Assembly: GCA_003584625.1 (NCBI GenBank)
Contig: AP017647.1
Coordinates: 792,603-856,602 of the forward strand
Length of the DNA: 64,000 nucleotides
DNA from: Methanothermobacter sp. MT-2
GTDB taxonomy: Archaea > Methanobacteriota > Methanobacteria > Methanobacteriales > DSM-23052
Reading direction: 5' to 3'
The notes below the pieces were generated by a model. That model worked only from the letters and a program-made list of their open reading frames with translations, made no database searches and was not told where the DNA came from. The first letter of the stretch is position 1. Each line of letters begins with the position of its first letter. This document shows, piece by piece, positions 40,776 to 50,760 of the stretch. A program made the translations under genes and the position numbers.

Positions 40776-41261
40776 TTAGACCATGAGTCCTATTCCATCA
40801 ATAACAAGTGCCAAGCCGATTATCCAAGCAAGGAAGACAGGATTCATTGCAAAAGTGCCCACTATCAAATATAAGACTCCAAGTATACATACTGCTGCAG
40901 CCGCTATCTTACTAGTCTTCTCCTCCCTTGCAAATAAGCTTGCTATACCTGCTATTATCAGGATTATACCTGTAAGGTATATCCAGAATGCCGTTAGAGC
41001 GCTGAAGAGTGCTATGTTACCTATAAGGGCTATTGCTAGGATGATACCGAGTATACCCAATATCAGGTAGAGTATGCTAGCTCCTTTACTATCTGTCCAT
41101 GTTCTGGCTCCGAGAATGAGCAACCATAAGCCTATAAATAGGATTGCAACACCGCTAAGAACGCTGAGTGTAAAGATGGACGCCACAGGGAAGATCAGTA
41201 TCAGTAGTCCTAGGATCAATGTTATAATACCAAGTGATCTTGTTCCATTAATTTTTCTCAC
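40776..41261 (-). CDS. DUF308/HdeD-like membrane protein
   Basis: The protein has about six short hydrophobic helices with repeated GIxxLILGLLILI and Ile/Ala-rich motifs, as in HdeD/DUF308 proteins. Members are linked to acid or stress tolerance in bacteria; nothing is known in methanogens. GTG 41261 after GGAG is chosen; TTG 41273 gives four more residues. Confidence 0.75.
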   Translation of the reverse strand: MRKINGTRSLGIITLILGLLILIFPVASIFTLSVLSGVAILFIGLWLLILGARTWTDSKGASILYLILGILGIILAIALIGNIALFSALTAFWIYLTGIILIIAGIASLFAREEKTSKIAAAAVCILGVLYLIVGTFAMNPVFLAWIIGLALVIDGIGLMV

Positions 41262-41409
41262 CTCCCACTCCAATTTTCTGCATCATATAATATGAAACTC
41301 ATCTTATAAACTTTTTTTGTCTGGATTCCAAAAAAATGTGATGAATTTCGCTGAAAGAATGGGAGAGAGTCAATTAACGAAAAAATAAAAAATTAGAAAA
41401 ATTGGAAGG

Positions 41410-41715
41410 TTAACCTCCGCCGTCACAGAGCTCTGAACCCATATCAACCTCTTCAAGATCTTCCCGCATCTTCTTGAGCTTTTTAAGGCTTTTATCTAGC
41501 CTTTCACTCTTTTCGGATTCTCTTCTTTCAATTTCTGCCTTGTCTATCACTTCAAGATACTCAGTGTTATACCATAGGTCTGAATCAGCAAGCCTAGCCC
41601 ATCCCTGGTCATTCTCTACTTTAAGCCCTGAAACCTCTCCTGTAGTACCAGTACCACCGTATCTTACAATGGACCCTACAGTTATCATTTTTCCTCTTCC
41701 ATCAACAATCTCCAA
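41410..41715 (-). CDS. DUF2098 family protein
   Basis: The 101-residue protein begins MEIVDGRGKMITVGSIVRYGGTGTTGEV, a KOW/SH3-like beta fold seen in DUF2098, and ends in a charged helix (LDKSLKKLKKMREDLEEVD). The family is common in methanogens and has no known function. It follows the PRC-barrel gene on the same strand with a 17-base gap. Confidence 0.75.
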   Translation of the reverse strand: MEIVDGRGKMITVGSIVRYGGTGTTGEVSGLKVENDQGWARLADSDLWYNTEYLEVIDKAEIERRESEKSERLDKSLKKLKKMREDLEEVDMGSELCDGGG

Positions 41716-41732
41716 CCTTAAAACCCCCCCTA

Positions 41733-42017
41733 CTATTCTTCTTTTCCAAGTGAAAGTTTAGTTGATTCCTCCTTAGGAGTTTCCGAAATCTTCTCGGCTT
41801 CTTCAGCCGCTATACTGATTATAACATAGTCACCCACTTTCTGTATTTTATCAACGTCTATTAGGAATGTCTGTGGTTTAAGTGATAATTCCCCCTTTGA
41901 TACTATCACAGAATTTATCACTCCCTTCTCAGGATCGACGTCCATATCAGATACTTTACCCACTTCCAGGGCATTCTTATCAAGAACCTTTTTACCCAAA
42001 AATTCAGAGACCAACAT
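41733..42017 (-). CDS. PRC-barrel domain protein
   Basis: From ATG 42017, after GGTG, the protein reads MLVSEFLGKKVLDKNALEVGKVSDMDVDPEKG, a PRC-barrel, the small beta fold shared by photosynthetic reaction-centre H subunits and RimM. In archaea such proteins are abundant, and one role is in cell division (CdpB type), which is only a suggestion here. The frame continues upstream to 42098, but those residues are hydrophobic and overlap the divergent M50 gene. Confidence 0.85.
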   Translation of the reverse strand: MLVSEFLGKKVLDKNALEVGKVSDMDVDPEKGVINSVIVSKGELSLKPQTFLIDVDKIQKVGDYVIISIAAEEAEKISETPKEESTKLSLGKEE

Positions 42018-42085
42018 CAAAAACACCAACAAATCTTTATATCTAGTGAGAATATATATCTCTTTATAAAGTAAAAAGTTTATCC

Positions 42086-43117
42086 ATGAAAACATCATTA
42101 AGAATATTCAAAATATTTGGCATACCAATAGAACTAGACTTCTCATTTCTAATACTAATAATATCCATATACCTACTGGCATTTTCAGGTTTCATATCCC
42201 TAGAAATGGCCGTACTCATAACACTGATCTTTGTAACAGTTGTAATCCATGAATTATCACATTCATATGTAGCACTCCACTTTGGGGTGAAAATAGAAAA
42301 AATACTCTTACTCCCCATAGGCGGCATAGCCAAAATGGAGGAAATACCCCGCGTACCCCGTCAGGAACTATTAATATCCATAGCAGGACCCCTCACAAAT
42401 CTGATAATAGCAGCTGCTTTCTATGGTATACAATCAACAAGAATATTCCCACAAACAATAACAAACTTCATAGGCAACTTCATACTAGTAAATATTGTAC
42501 TAGCACTCTTTAACTTGATCCCAGCATTCCCAATGGATGGTGGAAGGATCCTAAGAGCGCTCCTAGCAGAGAAAATGACTTATCTTCGTTCAACAGAAGT
42601 CGCGGCAAACCTTGGGAAATTCCTAGCCATCCTCATGGCCATGGCCGGGATATTCTACAATTTTTTCCTCATACTGATAGCTCTCTTTATCTATATCGGC
42701 GCAGAACAAGAATACCGGCTCGTATTCATATCATCCCTGCTTGAAGGTGTTAAAGTAGGGGATGTGATGACACCAGAACCCATCACCCTCAAACCATCCT
42801 CAACGGTTAGTGAAGCTCTTGAAACAGTATTCAAATACAAACATATGGGTTATCCAGTGACAGAAAACGACGAACTTAAGGGTATAGTGACATTCCAAGA
42901 CCTTTCAAACGCAGAGAAAGATGCTCCTATCTCAGAGGTCATGACAAAAAATGTTATCACAGTAGACATCAATGATGATGCCATCTTAGCCCTTGAAAAA
43001 TTAACTAGTCACGATCTTGGAAGATTACCAGTTCTCAAAGACAACAAACTCGTCGGCATAATATCAAAAACAGACCTTATAAGAACACTCGATATTATGA
43101 GAAGAACAAAAATGTGA
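42086..43117 (+). CDS. Site-2-protease-like M50 metallopeptidase with two CBS domains
   Basis: The 343-residue protein has HELSHSYVALHFG (zinc motif HExxH), PLTNLIIAAAF, and FPMDGGRILRALL with the zinc-binding aspartate, within about six membrane helices. Two CBS domains follow (VGDVMTPEPITLKPSSTV and ISEVMTKNVITVDINDDA), which bind adenosyl ligands and probably gate the protease. Substrates are unknown, commonly membrane-bound regulators. It diverges from the PRC-barrel gene. Confidence 0.93.
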   Translation: MKTSLRIFKIFGIPIELDFSFLILIISIYLLAFSGFISLEMAVLITLIFVTVVIHELSHSYVALHFGVKIEKILLLPIGGIAKMEEIPRVPRQELLISIAGPLTNLIIAAAFYGIQSTRIFPQTITNFIGNFILVNIVLALFNLIPAFPMDGGRILRALLAEKMTYLRSTEVAANLGKFLAILMAMAGIFYNFFLILIALFIYIGAEQEYRLVFISSLLEGVKVGDVMTPEPITLKPSSTVSEALETVFKYKHMGYPVTENDELKGIVTFQDLSNAEKDAPISEVMTKNVITVDINDDAILALEKLTSHDLGRLPVLKDNKLVGIISKTDLIRTLDIMRRTKM

Positions 43118-43135
43118 AAAAAGGGAGAATAAAGG

Positions 43136-44725
43136 ATGGAGGATGCCTGTCGCCTAATAATAGAGAAGATTATGAAAGGGGATGTGAAAACAAGAGAAGA
43201 ACTTGAAAGGATTAAACGTGAAACCTGTAAAAACTTCAAACTTGAAAAATTCATGAGCAACTCCCTGATACTAAAATACGCGAAAAAAGATGAGAGAAGA
43301 ATCATAGAAGAATTCCTAAGAAAAAAGCCTACAAGAACAATCTCAGGGGTTGCGGTCGTGGCTGTAATGTGCCAACCACACCCATGCCCCCATGGAAAAT
43401 GCCTCTACTGCCCAGAAAGCGAAAAAGCACCCCCAAGTTATACCGGGGAAGAACCAGCAGCACTCAGAGCAAGAATGTACAAATTCCACCCATACCACCA
43501 AGTATATAATAGGCTAAAACAACTCCAAAGCATAGGACACCCCACAGACAAAGTGGAACTAATCATAATGGGAGGAACATTCCCAGCCCAGACACTCTGC
43601 TACCAAGAATGGTTCGTGAAACAATGCCTAAAAGCAATGACAGACTTCACAAAGAAAACCCCAAGATACAAAGGTTACATCTCCCTCGAAGACGCTCAAT
43701 CAGCTAATGAAAAAGCACCCATAAGATGCGTTGGCATTACATTCGAAACAAGACCAGACTATTGCAAAGAAGAAGACGTGGACAGAATGCTCTCATTTGG
43801 CGTTACAAGAGTCGAACTCGGAGTCCAAACAATCTACAACCACATATATCATCGTATAAAAAGAGGTCATAACATCCAAGATGTTATAGAATCCAATAGG
43901 ATACTAAGAGACTCAGGAATCAAAGTTGCAATGCACCTCATGCCAGGACTCTTCGCAGACTTCAAAAAAGACCTCAGAATCTTTAAAAGAATATTCTCAG
44001 ACCCATCATTCAAACCCGACATGATAAAAATATACCCATGTCTCGTTACAAAAGGCAGCCAACTATACCAAATATGGAAAAAAGGAGAATACAAACCCTA
44101 TAATACAGAAGAAGCAGCCGAATTAATCGTCCAAATAAAAAAAATGTTACCCAAATGGGTTCGCACAATGAGAATACAAAGAGACATACCATCACACCTA
44201 ATAATCGACGGTGTTAAAAAATCCAACCTCGGAGAAATAGTCTACAAAAAACTCAAAGAAAAAAACATACAATGCCAATGCATAAGATGCAGAGAAATAG
44301 GACACAGACTATCAGAAGGAGCCAACATAAACCCAGACAACATAACACCCCTAAAGGAAGTCTACAAGGCAACCGACGGAAAAGAATTTTTCCTCTCATA
44401 TGAAGACCCTGAAAATAACATCCTCATAGGATTCCTCAGACTAAGATTACCATCCAAAAAAGCCCATCGAAAAGAAATTAACCAAGAAACCGCACTAGTA
44501 AGAGAATTACACGTATACGGGCCAATGCTACCCCTAGGCGAACCAGGGAAAGGCATCGGACAACACTCAGGATACGGAGAAAAACTGCTATCCTGGGCAG
44601 AAGAACTAGCCATAGAAAATAGTAAAGAAAAAATATTAATAACAAGTGGAATAGGAGTCAGAGACTACTATAGAAGGCTTGGATATGAAAAAGAAGGCCC
44701 ATACATGGCAAAAATTTTAAAGTGA
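43136..44725 (+). CDS. elp3: Elp3 family radical-SAM tRNA uridine modifying enzyme
   Basis: The 529-residue protein has the iron-sulfur motif [29 protein letters not shown], the partner loop [19 protein letters not shown], and a C-terminal acetyltransferase domain ([31 protein letters not shown] with the acetyl-CoA loop). Elp3 makes cm5U at tRNA wobble U34. It precedes deoC by ten bases. The length is as in archaeal homologues. Confidence 0.95.
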   Translation: MEDACRLIIEKIMKGDVKTREELERIKRETCKNFKLEKFMSNSLILKYAKKDERRIIEEFLRKKPTRTISGVAVVAVMCQPHPCPHGKCLYCPESEKAPPSYTGEEPAALRARMYKFHPYHQVYNRLKQLQSIGHPTDKVELIIMGGTFPAQTLCYQEWFVKQCLKAMTDFTKKTPRYKGYISLEDAQSANEKAPIRCVGITFETRPDYCKEEDVDRMLSFGVTRVELGVQTIYNHIYHRIKRGHNIQDVIESNRILRDSGIKVAMHLMPGLFADFKKDLRIFKRIFSDPSFKPDMIKIYPCLVTKGSQLYQIWKKGEYKPYNTEEAAELIVQIKKMLPKWVRTMRIQRDIPSHLIIDGVKKSNLGEIVYKKLKEKNIQCQCIRCREIGHRLSEGANINPDNITPLKEVYKATDGKEFFLSYEDPENNILIGFLRLRLPSKKAHRKEINQETALVRELHVYGPMLPLGEPGKGIGQHSGYGEKLLSWAEELAIENSKEKILITSGIGVRDYYRRLGYEKEGPYMAKILK

Positions 44726-44735
44726 GGTGGATTAA

Positions 44736-45404
44736 ATGGAAAAAGAAGTTTTCGCACGTCTCATAGACCATACCAATGTAAAGGCTGATGCAACAATAAA
44801 CGACATAATAAAATTATGTAAAGAAGCCACCCATTACGGATTCGGCTGCGTCATGGTAACTCCAAGTAATGTTAAATTAGCATCAAATATCCTTAAAGGA
44901 ACACCAGTAAAGGTAGGTTGTGTTATAGGATTCCCAACCGGCAGCACCACACCCCACATAAAAGCCCTTGAAGCCAAGGAAGCCATAGAAAACGGTGCAA
45001 ACGAATTAGACATGGTTATGAATATAGGTGCCATGAAATCCAAGGAACTAGACTTGGTCGCAGATGATATAAAAGGGGTGGTTGAAGTTGCCAGAGACAA
45101 TATCGTTAAGGTCATCATAGAAACAGCGTACCTAACAGACAAAGAAAAAATACTAGCCTGTAAAATAAGTAAAAAGACTGGTGCAGATTATGTTAAAACT
45201 TCAACTGCTTACGGGGGCCTTAAAGGGGCGACCATAGAAGACGTGAAATTGATGAGATCCACAGTCGGAAAAAATATGGGTGTTAAAGCCTCTGGTGGTA
45301 TAAGAGATCTTAAAACTGCATTGGCCATGATAGAAGCAGGGGCTGATCGTATAGGAACATCAAGTGGCGTTCAGATAATCAGCCAATGGGAGGATCTAAT
45401 ATGA
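44736..45404 (+). CDS. deoC: Deoxyribose-phosphate aldolase
   Basis: The 222-residue TIM barrel has LIDHTNVKADAT, CVIGFPTGSTTPHIK, NELDMVMNIGAMKS, YVKTSTAYGGLKGAT with the Schiff-base lysine, and GVKASGGIRDL. It cleaves 2-deoxyribose 5-phosphate to acetaldehyde and glyceraldehyde 3-phosphate. The stop overlaps the next start (ATGA). Confidence 0.95.
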   Translation: MEKEVFARLIDHTNVKADATINDIIKLCKEATHYGFGCVMVTPSNVKLASNILKGTPVKVGCVIGFPTGSTTPHIKALEAKEAIENGANELDMVMNIGAMKSKELDLVADDIKGVVEVARDNIVKVIIETAYLTDKEKILACKISKKTGADYVKTSTAYGGLKGATIEDVKLMRSTVGKNMGVKASGGIRDLKTALAMIEAGADRIGTSSGVQIISQWEDLI

Positions 45405-45754
45405 GGATCAAGATAGAAGTTGAGGGTAAAGGTTATGCGATTGGAGAACTAGATGATAGGAACCCTAAAACTGCCCAGATAATCTATGAGAACCTGCCAA
45501 TAGAAGGAAGGGCGCTCATATGGCTCGAAGAGGTCTATTTTGACATTCCTTTAACAATTGAGTATGAAAATCCATCGAAGACAGCTACAATGGGTGATAT
45601 ATCCTATTGGCCTCCTGGTTACGCCCTTTGTATCTTTTTCGGGTCAAGTCAACCCTACTCTGAAGTTAATCATATTGGTAGGGTCATAGAGAATCTTGAA
45701 CTCTTCTGGGAAGTGGAGGAAAGTGATAGGATAATCATAGATAGGGTTGAGTGA
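45401..45754 (+). CDS. Cyclophilin-like fold protein (DUF369-type)
   Basis: The 117-residue protein [36 protein letters not shown]... has a cyclophilin-like beta barrel pattern with [12 protein letters not shown] and [20 protein letters not shown], as in small archaeal/Thermotoga proteins of the DUF369 type. It is not known to have prolyl isomerase activity. It is coupled to deoC by four bases and its 3' end overlaps cofH by 20 bases on the opposite strand. Confidence 0.7.
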   Translation: MRIKIEVEGKGYAIGELDDRNPKTAQIIYENLPIEGRALIWLEEVYFDIPLTIEYENPSKTATMGDISYWPPGYALCIFFGSSQPYSEVNHIGRVIENLELFWEVEESDRIIIDRVE

Positions 45755-46892
45755 CTGGTTCTATTTTCCTATAGAGGGTGTCTCGCATGGCAGGCATCCT
45801 ACCAATATCCAAGATAACTCTTTCCATTTCCTCGATTTCTGCGTTGACACCATATGATGCTCCTGCAGACCGTGAAATGTTCTCTTCTCCAAGCGTCCCT
45901 CCAAGGTCGTTCGCACCTGCGAGTAGGCACATTTGCGCGAATTTGAATCCGAGTTTAACCCAAGATGCTTGTATGTTTTTTATAAGGTCTCTGAAGAACA
46001 ATCTTGCAACCGAATAAAGTTTCAAGTCTTCTGTCCCTGTACTGCCCGCCTTTGCCTTTCCTTCCCGGTATATTCTCGTGTTTTTGTGCATGAAGGGTAA
46101 TGGTACGAATTCTGTGAAACCGCTTGTATGCTCTTGGACGGATTTTAAAATTTGGAGGTGTTTTATTCTTTCCTCTGCATTGTCTAGGTGACCATACATA
46201 ATAGTGCAAGTTGTTGGGATACCTGTTTTATGGGCTGTTTCTATCACTTCAATCCATTCTCTTGTGTCAAGTTTTTTTGGGCAGATGACACGTCGAATAT
46301 TATCGTCTAGGATCTCTGCTGCTGTGCCGGGCATTGAATCTAAACCTGCTCTTTTCAATATTTTAAGGGTTTCTTCTATTGAGAGTTCGGCCTTCTTCGA
46401 TCCATAGTATATTTCCATCGGCGAGAATGCGTGGATGTGTATCTTTGGAAGCTGGGATTTTATAGCTTTCAGTATGTCTTCATAGAAGTATGTGTCTACT
46501 TGGGGGTGTAGACCTCCTTGGATGCAGAGTTCTATGGCACCATCCGCCGCGGCCATTTTAGCCCTTTCAACTATCTCTGGTATGTCCATGAAATAGGATC
46601 CTTTGTCTTCTTGGTTTTTTCTGAAGGCACAGAAGCCGCAGTTGCCTGTGCAAATGTTTGTGAAATTTATATTCCAATTTTTTATAAATGTCACTTCTTC
46701 CCCGACTACTTTTCTCCTCACAGCATCTGCTGTTATGAATAGTCCATATAACTCGCTTCCCTGGAGTTCCATCAAGTAAAGCGCATCCTTGAATGATATT
46801 GGCTCATCTAAGCCTTTCTCTAACACTTTTTTTGTTTGTGGGCTGATTTTCAAGGCATCAAGCATACTATCATCTTCTATCTCATCATTCAA
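45735..46892 (-). CDS. cofH: FO synthase subunit 2 (coenzyme F420 synthesis)
   Basis: The 385-residue radical-SAM enzyme has the cluster motif [12 protein letters not shown], then [38 protein letters not shown] and [17 protein letters not shown]. It transfers a tyrosine-derived radical to the ribitylaminouracil ring in making FO, with CofG elsewhere. The start is TTG 46892 or ATG 46865 (MLDALKIS); the ribosome site is weak for both. It diverges from structured RNA 2. Confidence 0.95.
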   Translation of the reverse strand: MNDEIEDDSMLDALKISPQTKKVLEKGLDEPISFKDALYLMELQGSELYGLFITADAVRRKVVGEEVTFIKNWNINFTNICTGNCGFCAFRKNQEDKGSYFMDIPEIVERAKMAAADGAIELCIQGGLHPQVDTYFYEDILKAIKSQLPKIHIHAFSPMEIYYGSKKAELSIEETLKILKRAGLDSMPGTAAEILDDNIRRVICPKKLDTREWIEVIETAHKTGIPTTCTIMYGHLDNAEERIKHLQILKSVQEHTSGFTEFVPLPFMHKNTRIYREGKAKAGSTGTEDLKLYSVARLFFRDLIKNIQASWVKLGFKFAQMCLLAGANDLGGTLGEENISRSAGASYGVNAEIEEMERVILDIGRMPAMRDTLYRKIEPVTQPYL

Positions 46893-46960
46893 AGTCCATT
46901 GAAAGATTACTTCCTCTTTTATTTTTATAGCAGGTTCATGTTATAAATTTTTTATCTAAG

Positions 46961-47014
46961 TTCTGCAAGAAGACCCCCCTCTGAAAGGGAGGATAAATTG
47001 CAAAGCTTAAATAC
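46961..47014 (+). promoter_or_regulatory. Upstream element and TATA box of structured RNA locus 2
   Basis: CTGCAAGAAGACCCCCC at 46963-46979, then a GAAAGGGAGG run, matches the other four elements. The TATA box CTTAAATAC is at 47006-47014, about 22 bases before the predicted RNA start. Confidence 0.6.
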
Positions 47015-47034
47015 CGCCTTCCACATACAACCCC

Positions 47035-47178
47035 ATTTTGTAGACCATATAACTAGAAGCATGGGATTCTAGGCTAAGGAGGGTCCTATAACTGTGAAGC
47101 CATAGGTGAACTCCCCAACCTTGCAAAGTTTCATGTTGGAAACCCCACTTGTAAGCGTGAAGGTTCACTAAGTTTATG
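47035..47178 (+). ncRNA. Structured RNA, family member 2 (class B)
   Basis: Helices visible are CTAGAA/TTCTAG (47053-47058 with 47067-47072), CCTAT/ATAGG (47085-47089 with 47102-47106) enclosing GTGAAGCC, and GTGAAC (47106-47111) with GTTCAC (47163-47168), a perfect six-base match. Between them lie GCAAAGTTTCATGTTGG and GTAAGCGTG, also found at 53.3 kb. The region contains no usable frame. It lies in a 676-base gap between cofH and the histone gene and has its own promoter. Function is unknown. Confidence 0.65.
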
Positions 47179-47353
47179 TTCGTTGCGAATGTTCAATATA
47201 TGTTCAATAGTGGGGATAATGCTCAAATGACCCATTTCTTCATGGATACTATGCATGGTGTTACGCCCCTCCCACGATATGCTCCAAGTGGATCCTGTGA
47301 CTGATATCTCTGTCAATTATCAGCACATAAAAAACATTTCCTTGGAGGTTGGA

Positions 47354-47368
47354 GGCCCCTTTTTTTTA
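47354..47368 (+). terminator. T-run terminator after structured RNA 2 region
   Basis: GGCCCC is followed by a run of eight T at 47360-47367. It could end the transcript of structured RNA 2 or of read-through from it. The region between 47180 and 47354 shows no gene. Confidence 0.4.
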
Positions 47369-47526
47369 TCTATACTGATGGGTCATAGGAACCCATGAGT
47401 TTTTGACAGTGCTATTTTTCATGGGATTTTGTTTGGGGAAAGTTACAATTTCGTGATTTGTTCTACTGATTATCATTGTAATCTTATGCTTGAATTGGTC
47501 CCATACATGCAAGTATAATCAATAGA

Positions 47527-47534
47527 TTTAAATA
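47527..47534 (+). promoter_or_regulatory. TATA box of histone gene
   Basis: TTTAAATA lies 42 bases before ATG 47569, and GGAGGTGA (47557-47564) is the ribosome site. Both are near consensus, as expected for an abundant chromatin protein. Confidence 0.55.
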
Positions 47535-47568
47535 TGAGTAATTATTAGGTTATTTTGGAGGTGAAAAT

Positions 47569-47778
47569 ATGGTCGAATTACCAATAGCACCAGTTGGAAG
47601 AATAATAAAAAATGCCGGTGCCGAGAGAATAAGTAATGATGCAAGAGAAGCACTAGCAAAAGCCCTAGAAGCAAAAGGTGAAAAAATAGCAGAAGCAGCA
47701 GTTAAACTTGCAAAACACGCCGGTAGAAAAACCGTTAAGGCAGAAGATGTGGAATTGGCCGTTAAAACAATGAAATAA
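47569..47778 (+). CDS. Archaeal histone
   Basis: The 69-residue protein [29 protein letters not shown]...[20 protein letters not shown] is a single histone fold of HMf/HMt type, with the DNA-binding arginines after GR and the RKT loop conserved. It forms dimers and longer hypernucleosomes around DNA. Rubrerythrin follows 82 bases later. Confidence 0.97.
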   Translation: MVELPIAPVGRIIKNAGAERISNDAREALAKALEAKGEKIAEAAVKLAKHAGRKTVKAEDVELAVKTMK

Positions 47779-47860
47779 TCCACTTCGTGTGTGGGGGTAT
47801 ATAAATAGACACCCCACACACACTCTCCTTTTCTTTGAACATACCATGGAGGAGGATATC

Positions 47861-48352
47861 ATGTCAACATTAAATAATCTAAAAGAGGCGTTTGCAGGGG
47901 AATCCCAAGCAAACAGAAAATATCTTGCATTTGCAAAGAAAGCTGATGAGGAAGGATATCCGCAGATAGCGAAGCTATTCCGTGCAGCTGCAGCTGCAGA
48001 GGAAGTGCACGCTTTTAATCATCTAGATGCTATGGGGGCTGTTAAAAGCACAGAGGAAAACCTTAGAGAAGCCATAGATGGTGAAACCCACGAATTCGAG
48101 GAGATGTACCCCCAATTCATCGAAGAAGCCGAAAATGAAGGGGAAGAACAGGCTAAATGGAGCTTCACCGTTGCTAATAAAGTCGAGATGATACATGAAC
48201 AACTTTACAAAAAAGCCCTTGAAAATCTCGGAGAAAACGAAGAAGTAGACTATTATGTGTGCAACTGGTGCGGTAACACAGTCGAAGATAAACCACCAGA
48301 AAAATGTCCAATCTGCGGAGCCCCACAAAAAGAATTCAAAAAAATAGATTAA
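47861..48352 (+). CDS. Rubrerythrin
   Basis: The 163-residue protein has a ferritin-like diiron domain (AFAGESQANRKYLAFA, then AAAEEVHAFNHL and the late MIHEQLYKKALENL) and a C-terminal rubredoxin-like zinc/iron site (CNWCGN...CPICGAPQ). It reduces hydrogen peroxide in anaerobes. GGAGGATATC lies before ATG 47861, so this start is preferred to the longer frame from 47789. Confidence 0.95.
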   Translation: MSTLNNLKEAFAGESQANRKYLAFAKKADEEGYPQIAKLFRAAAAAEEVHAFNHLDAMGAVKSTEENLREAIDGETHEFEEMYPQFIEEAENEGEEQAKWSFTVANKVEMIHEQLYKKALENLGENEEVDYYVCNWCGNTVEDKPPEKCPICGAPQKEFKKID

Positions 48353-49674
48353 ACAAGACCCTTTTTAGGTACTTTAATCCTAAATGTGGTCCCATCATCT
48401 GATATCATTTCGACATCAGCATTAATCTGATCAGATAAACTTTTAACTAATTGCAGACCTAAAGATGAAGTTTTCTGCCAATCAAGACTGTCTGGGAAGC
48501 CCACTCCATTATCACTTACCTCAAGTAGTATCTCATCATTCAATGACTTCAATTTTAAGTTAACCTCTCCCTCAGCACCTTCTGGGAACGCATGCTTTAA
48601 AGAATTTGTTACAAGCTCATTTACTATGAGGCCAATTGGTATGGCCAATTCCACATCCATTTTTACCTTGTCAAGATCCAAGTTGAGTTTTATCCCAGGA
48701 ATGGCATAACTGTTGAATATTCCACTGGCAACTGTCTGGAGATATTCTGCTATGTCAATCTCTTTAAGGTTAGAGGAACGATAAAGTCTCTCATGAATTA
48801 ACGCCATGGATCTGGCCCTGTTCTCGCTTTCCTTGAAAAGTTCAAGGGCCCTTTTATCCTTTAGGTACCTTGATTGTAGGCTTAAAAGACTGGAGATTAT
48901 CATGAGATTATTCTTCACTCTATGGTAGGTCTCTTTAATGAGCAACTCCTTCTCCTTAACTGTTTTTTCCAACTCTTTTTGCGTCTTTTTAATATCAGTT
49001 AGATCTTCGATCACAACAATAAGCAGATCATCTCCACCAATCTTAACAAGCCTAGAGAAAACTCTAACATAATGTTCATTTCCCTTGGAATCTAAAAGTT
49101 TAGTTTCATAGGGTTTAACCTCACTTCCCTTTTCTATAATCTTCAATTTCTCTTTAATCTCTTTAATCCTCTCTGGGAGGATGAAACCCAATTCAAAGGA
49201 TTTACCCACTAATTTGCCCTTTTTTAACCCGATCAGTTCGCTGGTGGCTTTATTCAGATCAAGGATCTTCCCTTTCAAATTAAGAACTAATATATACTTG
49301 GGTGAGAGTTCAAAGAGTGAACGATACTTTTTTTCACTTTCTTCTAATTGCCTCCTCTGGGCATCTATTTGCTCAGATAAAAATATTGTAACCGTGTTCA
49401 CAAAAAAGAACATTAAAACACGGAACACATCCTCGAAAAAGCTAAATCCTAGAGAATATGCGGATGCTAAAAGTAAAAATGATAATATCCCAGTTAAGAT
49501 CAGAGACTTCCTTTTAAACCATATAGCTGCTAGGATAATCGGGATATAAAAGAAGTGAGTGAATATAATACGAACATGTAAGATAAAATGGAAATAGAAG
49601 ATAAGGGCTATTGAAACCCCCATAAGAACCGCTAAGACAGAAATTCTCACCTTATTATCATAGAGATCAAACAT
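48349..49674 (-). CDS. Membrane sensor histidine kinase (PAS, HisKA_2-type)
   Basis: The protein has about five N-terminal membrane helices (to residue 105), a PAS domain (residues 115-235, with SLFELSPKYILVLNLKGKIL), the phospho-acceptor TYHRVKNNLMIISSLLSLQSRYL of the HisKA_2 type, and the ATPase motifs GLIVNELVTNSLKHAFPEG and SDNGVGFPDSL. No response regulator is adjacent. ATG 49674 after GGTGTT is used; ATG 49686 is the longer choice. Its stop overlaps the rubrerythrin end by four bases. Confidence 0.92.
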   Translation of the reverse strand: MFDLYDNKVRISVLAVLMGVSIALIFYFHFILHVRIIFTHFFYIPIILAAIWFKRKSLILTGILSFLLLASAYSLGFSFFEDVFRVLMFFFVNTVTIFLSEQIDAQRRQLEESEKKYRSLFELSPKYILVLNLKGKILDLNKATSELIGLKKGKLVGKSFELGFILPERIKEIKEKLKIIEKGSEVKPYETKLLDSKGNEHYVRVFSRLVKIGGDDLLIVVIEDLTDIKKTQKELEKTVKEKELLIKETYHRVKNNLMIISSLLSLQSRYLKDKRALELFKESENRARSMALIHERLYRSSNLKEIDIAEYLQTVASGIFNSYAIPGIKLNLDLDKVKMDVELAIPIGLIVNELVTNSLKHAFPEGAEGEVNLKLKSLNDEILLEVSDNGVGFPDSLDWQKTSSLGLQLVKSLSDQINADVEMISDDGTTFRIKVPKKGLV

Positions 49675-49787
49675 GAAAAACACCACAAATCATACCTAAA
49701 ACTTTTTTTATGGGGAAATTATCATACCCCATTTTATATATAAAATTTTCCCACCCCAAAAAATGGGATAGTTATAGTGGGATTTGA

Positions 49788-49861
49788 TGGGCCCGACGGG
49801 ATTTGAACCCGCGATCTTCTGGTTAAGAGCCAGATGCCCTGCCAGACTGAGCTACGGGCCC
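49788..49861 (-). tRNA. tRNA-Lys (CTT)
   Basis: On the minus strand GGGCCCG pairs with CGGGCCC, the anticodon stem is TCTGG/CCAGA with loop CTCTTAA (anticodon CTT), and the T loop is TTCAAAT. The discriminator is A (T at 49788 on +) with no encoded CCA. A minus-strand TATA-like GATAAATAATATG lies at about 49880-49895. Confidence 0.96.
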
Positions 49862-50029
49862 CTCATAGATAAAAGATTAGGACATATTATTTATCCTCTT
49901 TTTTAGTTACATAAATTTTTTGGTTTATCATTTAATTGCTTGGCAACTCTTATATTTTGGGTATGGTGTAGAGTATAAGGGAAAAAATATTATAATATTT
50001 GAAGCATATGAAATTTTAGGTGGGGTCTA

Positions 50030-50752
50030 ATGAGGGTTGCTTTAAGTGAAAACATTGAAGAATACCTGGAAACTCTCTATAAGCTTTCACAGCGAAAAAA
50101 GCTTATAAGTACATCAAGCATATCAAGGGAATTGGGGATAGCCAATGCAAGCGCCACTCAGATGCTCCAGAGATTGGCCAAAATGGGTTTTGTAGATTAT
50201 TCCCCCTATAAAGGTGTTAAACTTACAATGAAAGGTTATATGATAGCTGAGAAGATTATAAGGAAACATAGGCTGCTTGAAAGGTTTCTGCATGACATGT
50301 TAAAATTGAAACAAGAAAAAATACATCCTCAGGCTTGTGAAATGGAGCATGCGCTTTCTGATGATGCTGAAAGAGCCCTTTGCCAATTACTCAAACAGCC
50401 AAGCCACTGTCCTGATAAGAATCCCATACCCCCATGTAACCTCAAATTCGAAACATGTGATGAATGTTTAAAAAGGAAGGATGATGATGTTGAAGAAATA
50501 GGTTTAAGAGACCAAAATCTCCTATCCCTACCTCAACTAAAAGAAATGGGGAAAGGAAGAATATCCTTTATAAGGGGCGATTACAAGTTCCTAAAAGATG
50601 TTATGAACATGGGGATAACCATCGGAACTCTTATAAAAGTCTTGAAAAAGATTCCCCGGATAGGATCTGTTGAAATAGAAGTTAATGGATCAAGGATCGT
50701 GCTTGAAAAAAATATTGCGGAGAATATTTTTATAAACGCCAAAAATCACTAA
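50030..50752 (+). CDS. DtxR/MntR-family metal-dependent transcription regulator
   Basis: The 240-residue protein begins with a winged helix (YLETLYKLSQRKKLISTSSISRELGIANASATQMLQRLAKMGFVDYSPYKGVKLT), followed by a dimerisation domain with metal-ligand residues (KHRLLERFLHDML... ACEMEHALSDDAERAL), a cysteine pair in NLKFETCDECLKR, and a C-terminal FeoA/SH3-like region. It should repress iron or manganese uptake genes. AGGTGGGG precedes the start. Confidence 0.92.
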   Translation: MRVALSENIEEYLETLYKLSQRKKLISTSSISRELGIANASATQMLQRLAKMGFVDYSPYKGVKLTMKGYMIAEKIIRKHRLLERFLHDMLKLKQEKIHPQACEMEHALSDDAERALCQLLKQPSHCPDKNPIPPCNLKFETCDECLKRKDDDVEEIGLRDQNLLSLPQLKEMGKGRISFIRGDYKFLKDVMNMGITIGTLIKVLKKIPRIGSVEIEVNGSRIVLEKNIAENIFINAKNH

Positions 50753-50760
50753 AATATTTT

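Noticed and set aside
41074-41295. Plus-strand frame across the HdeD-like gene
   Set aside because: The minus-strand translation has regular membrane helices and the plus-strand one does not.
47131-47316. 61-codon minus-strand frame near structured RNA 2
   Set aside because: It overlaps the RNA-like region and has no recognisable protein features.
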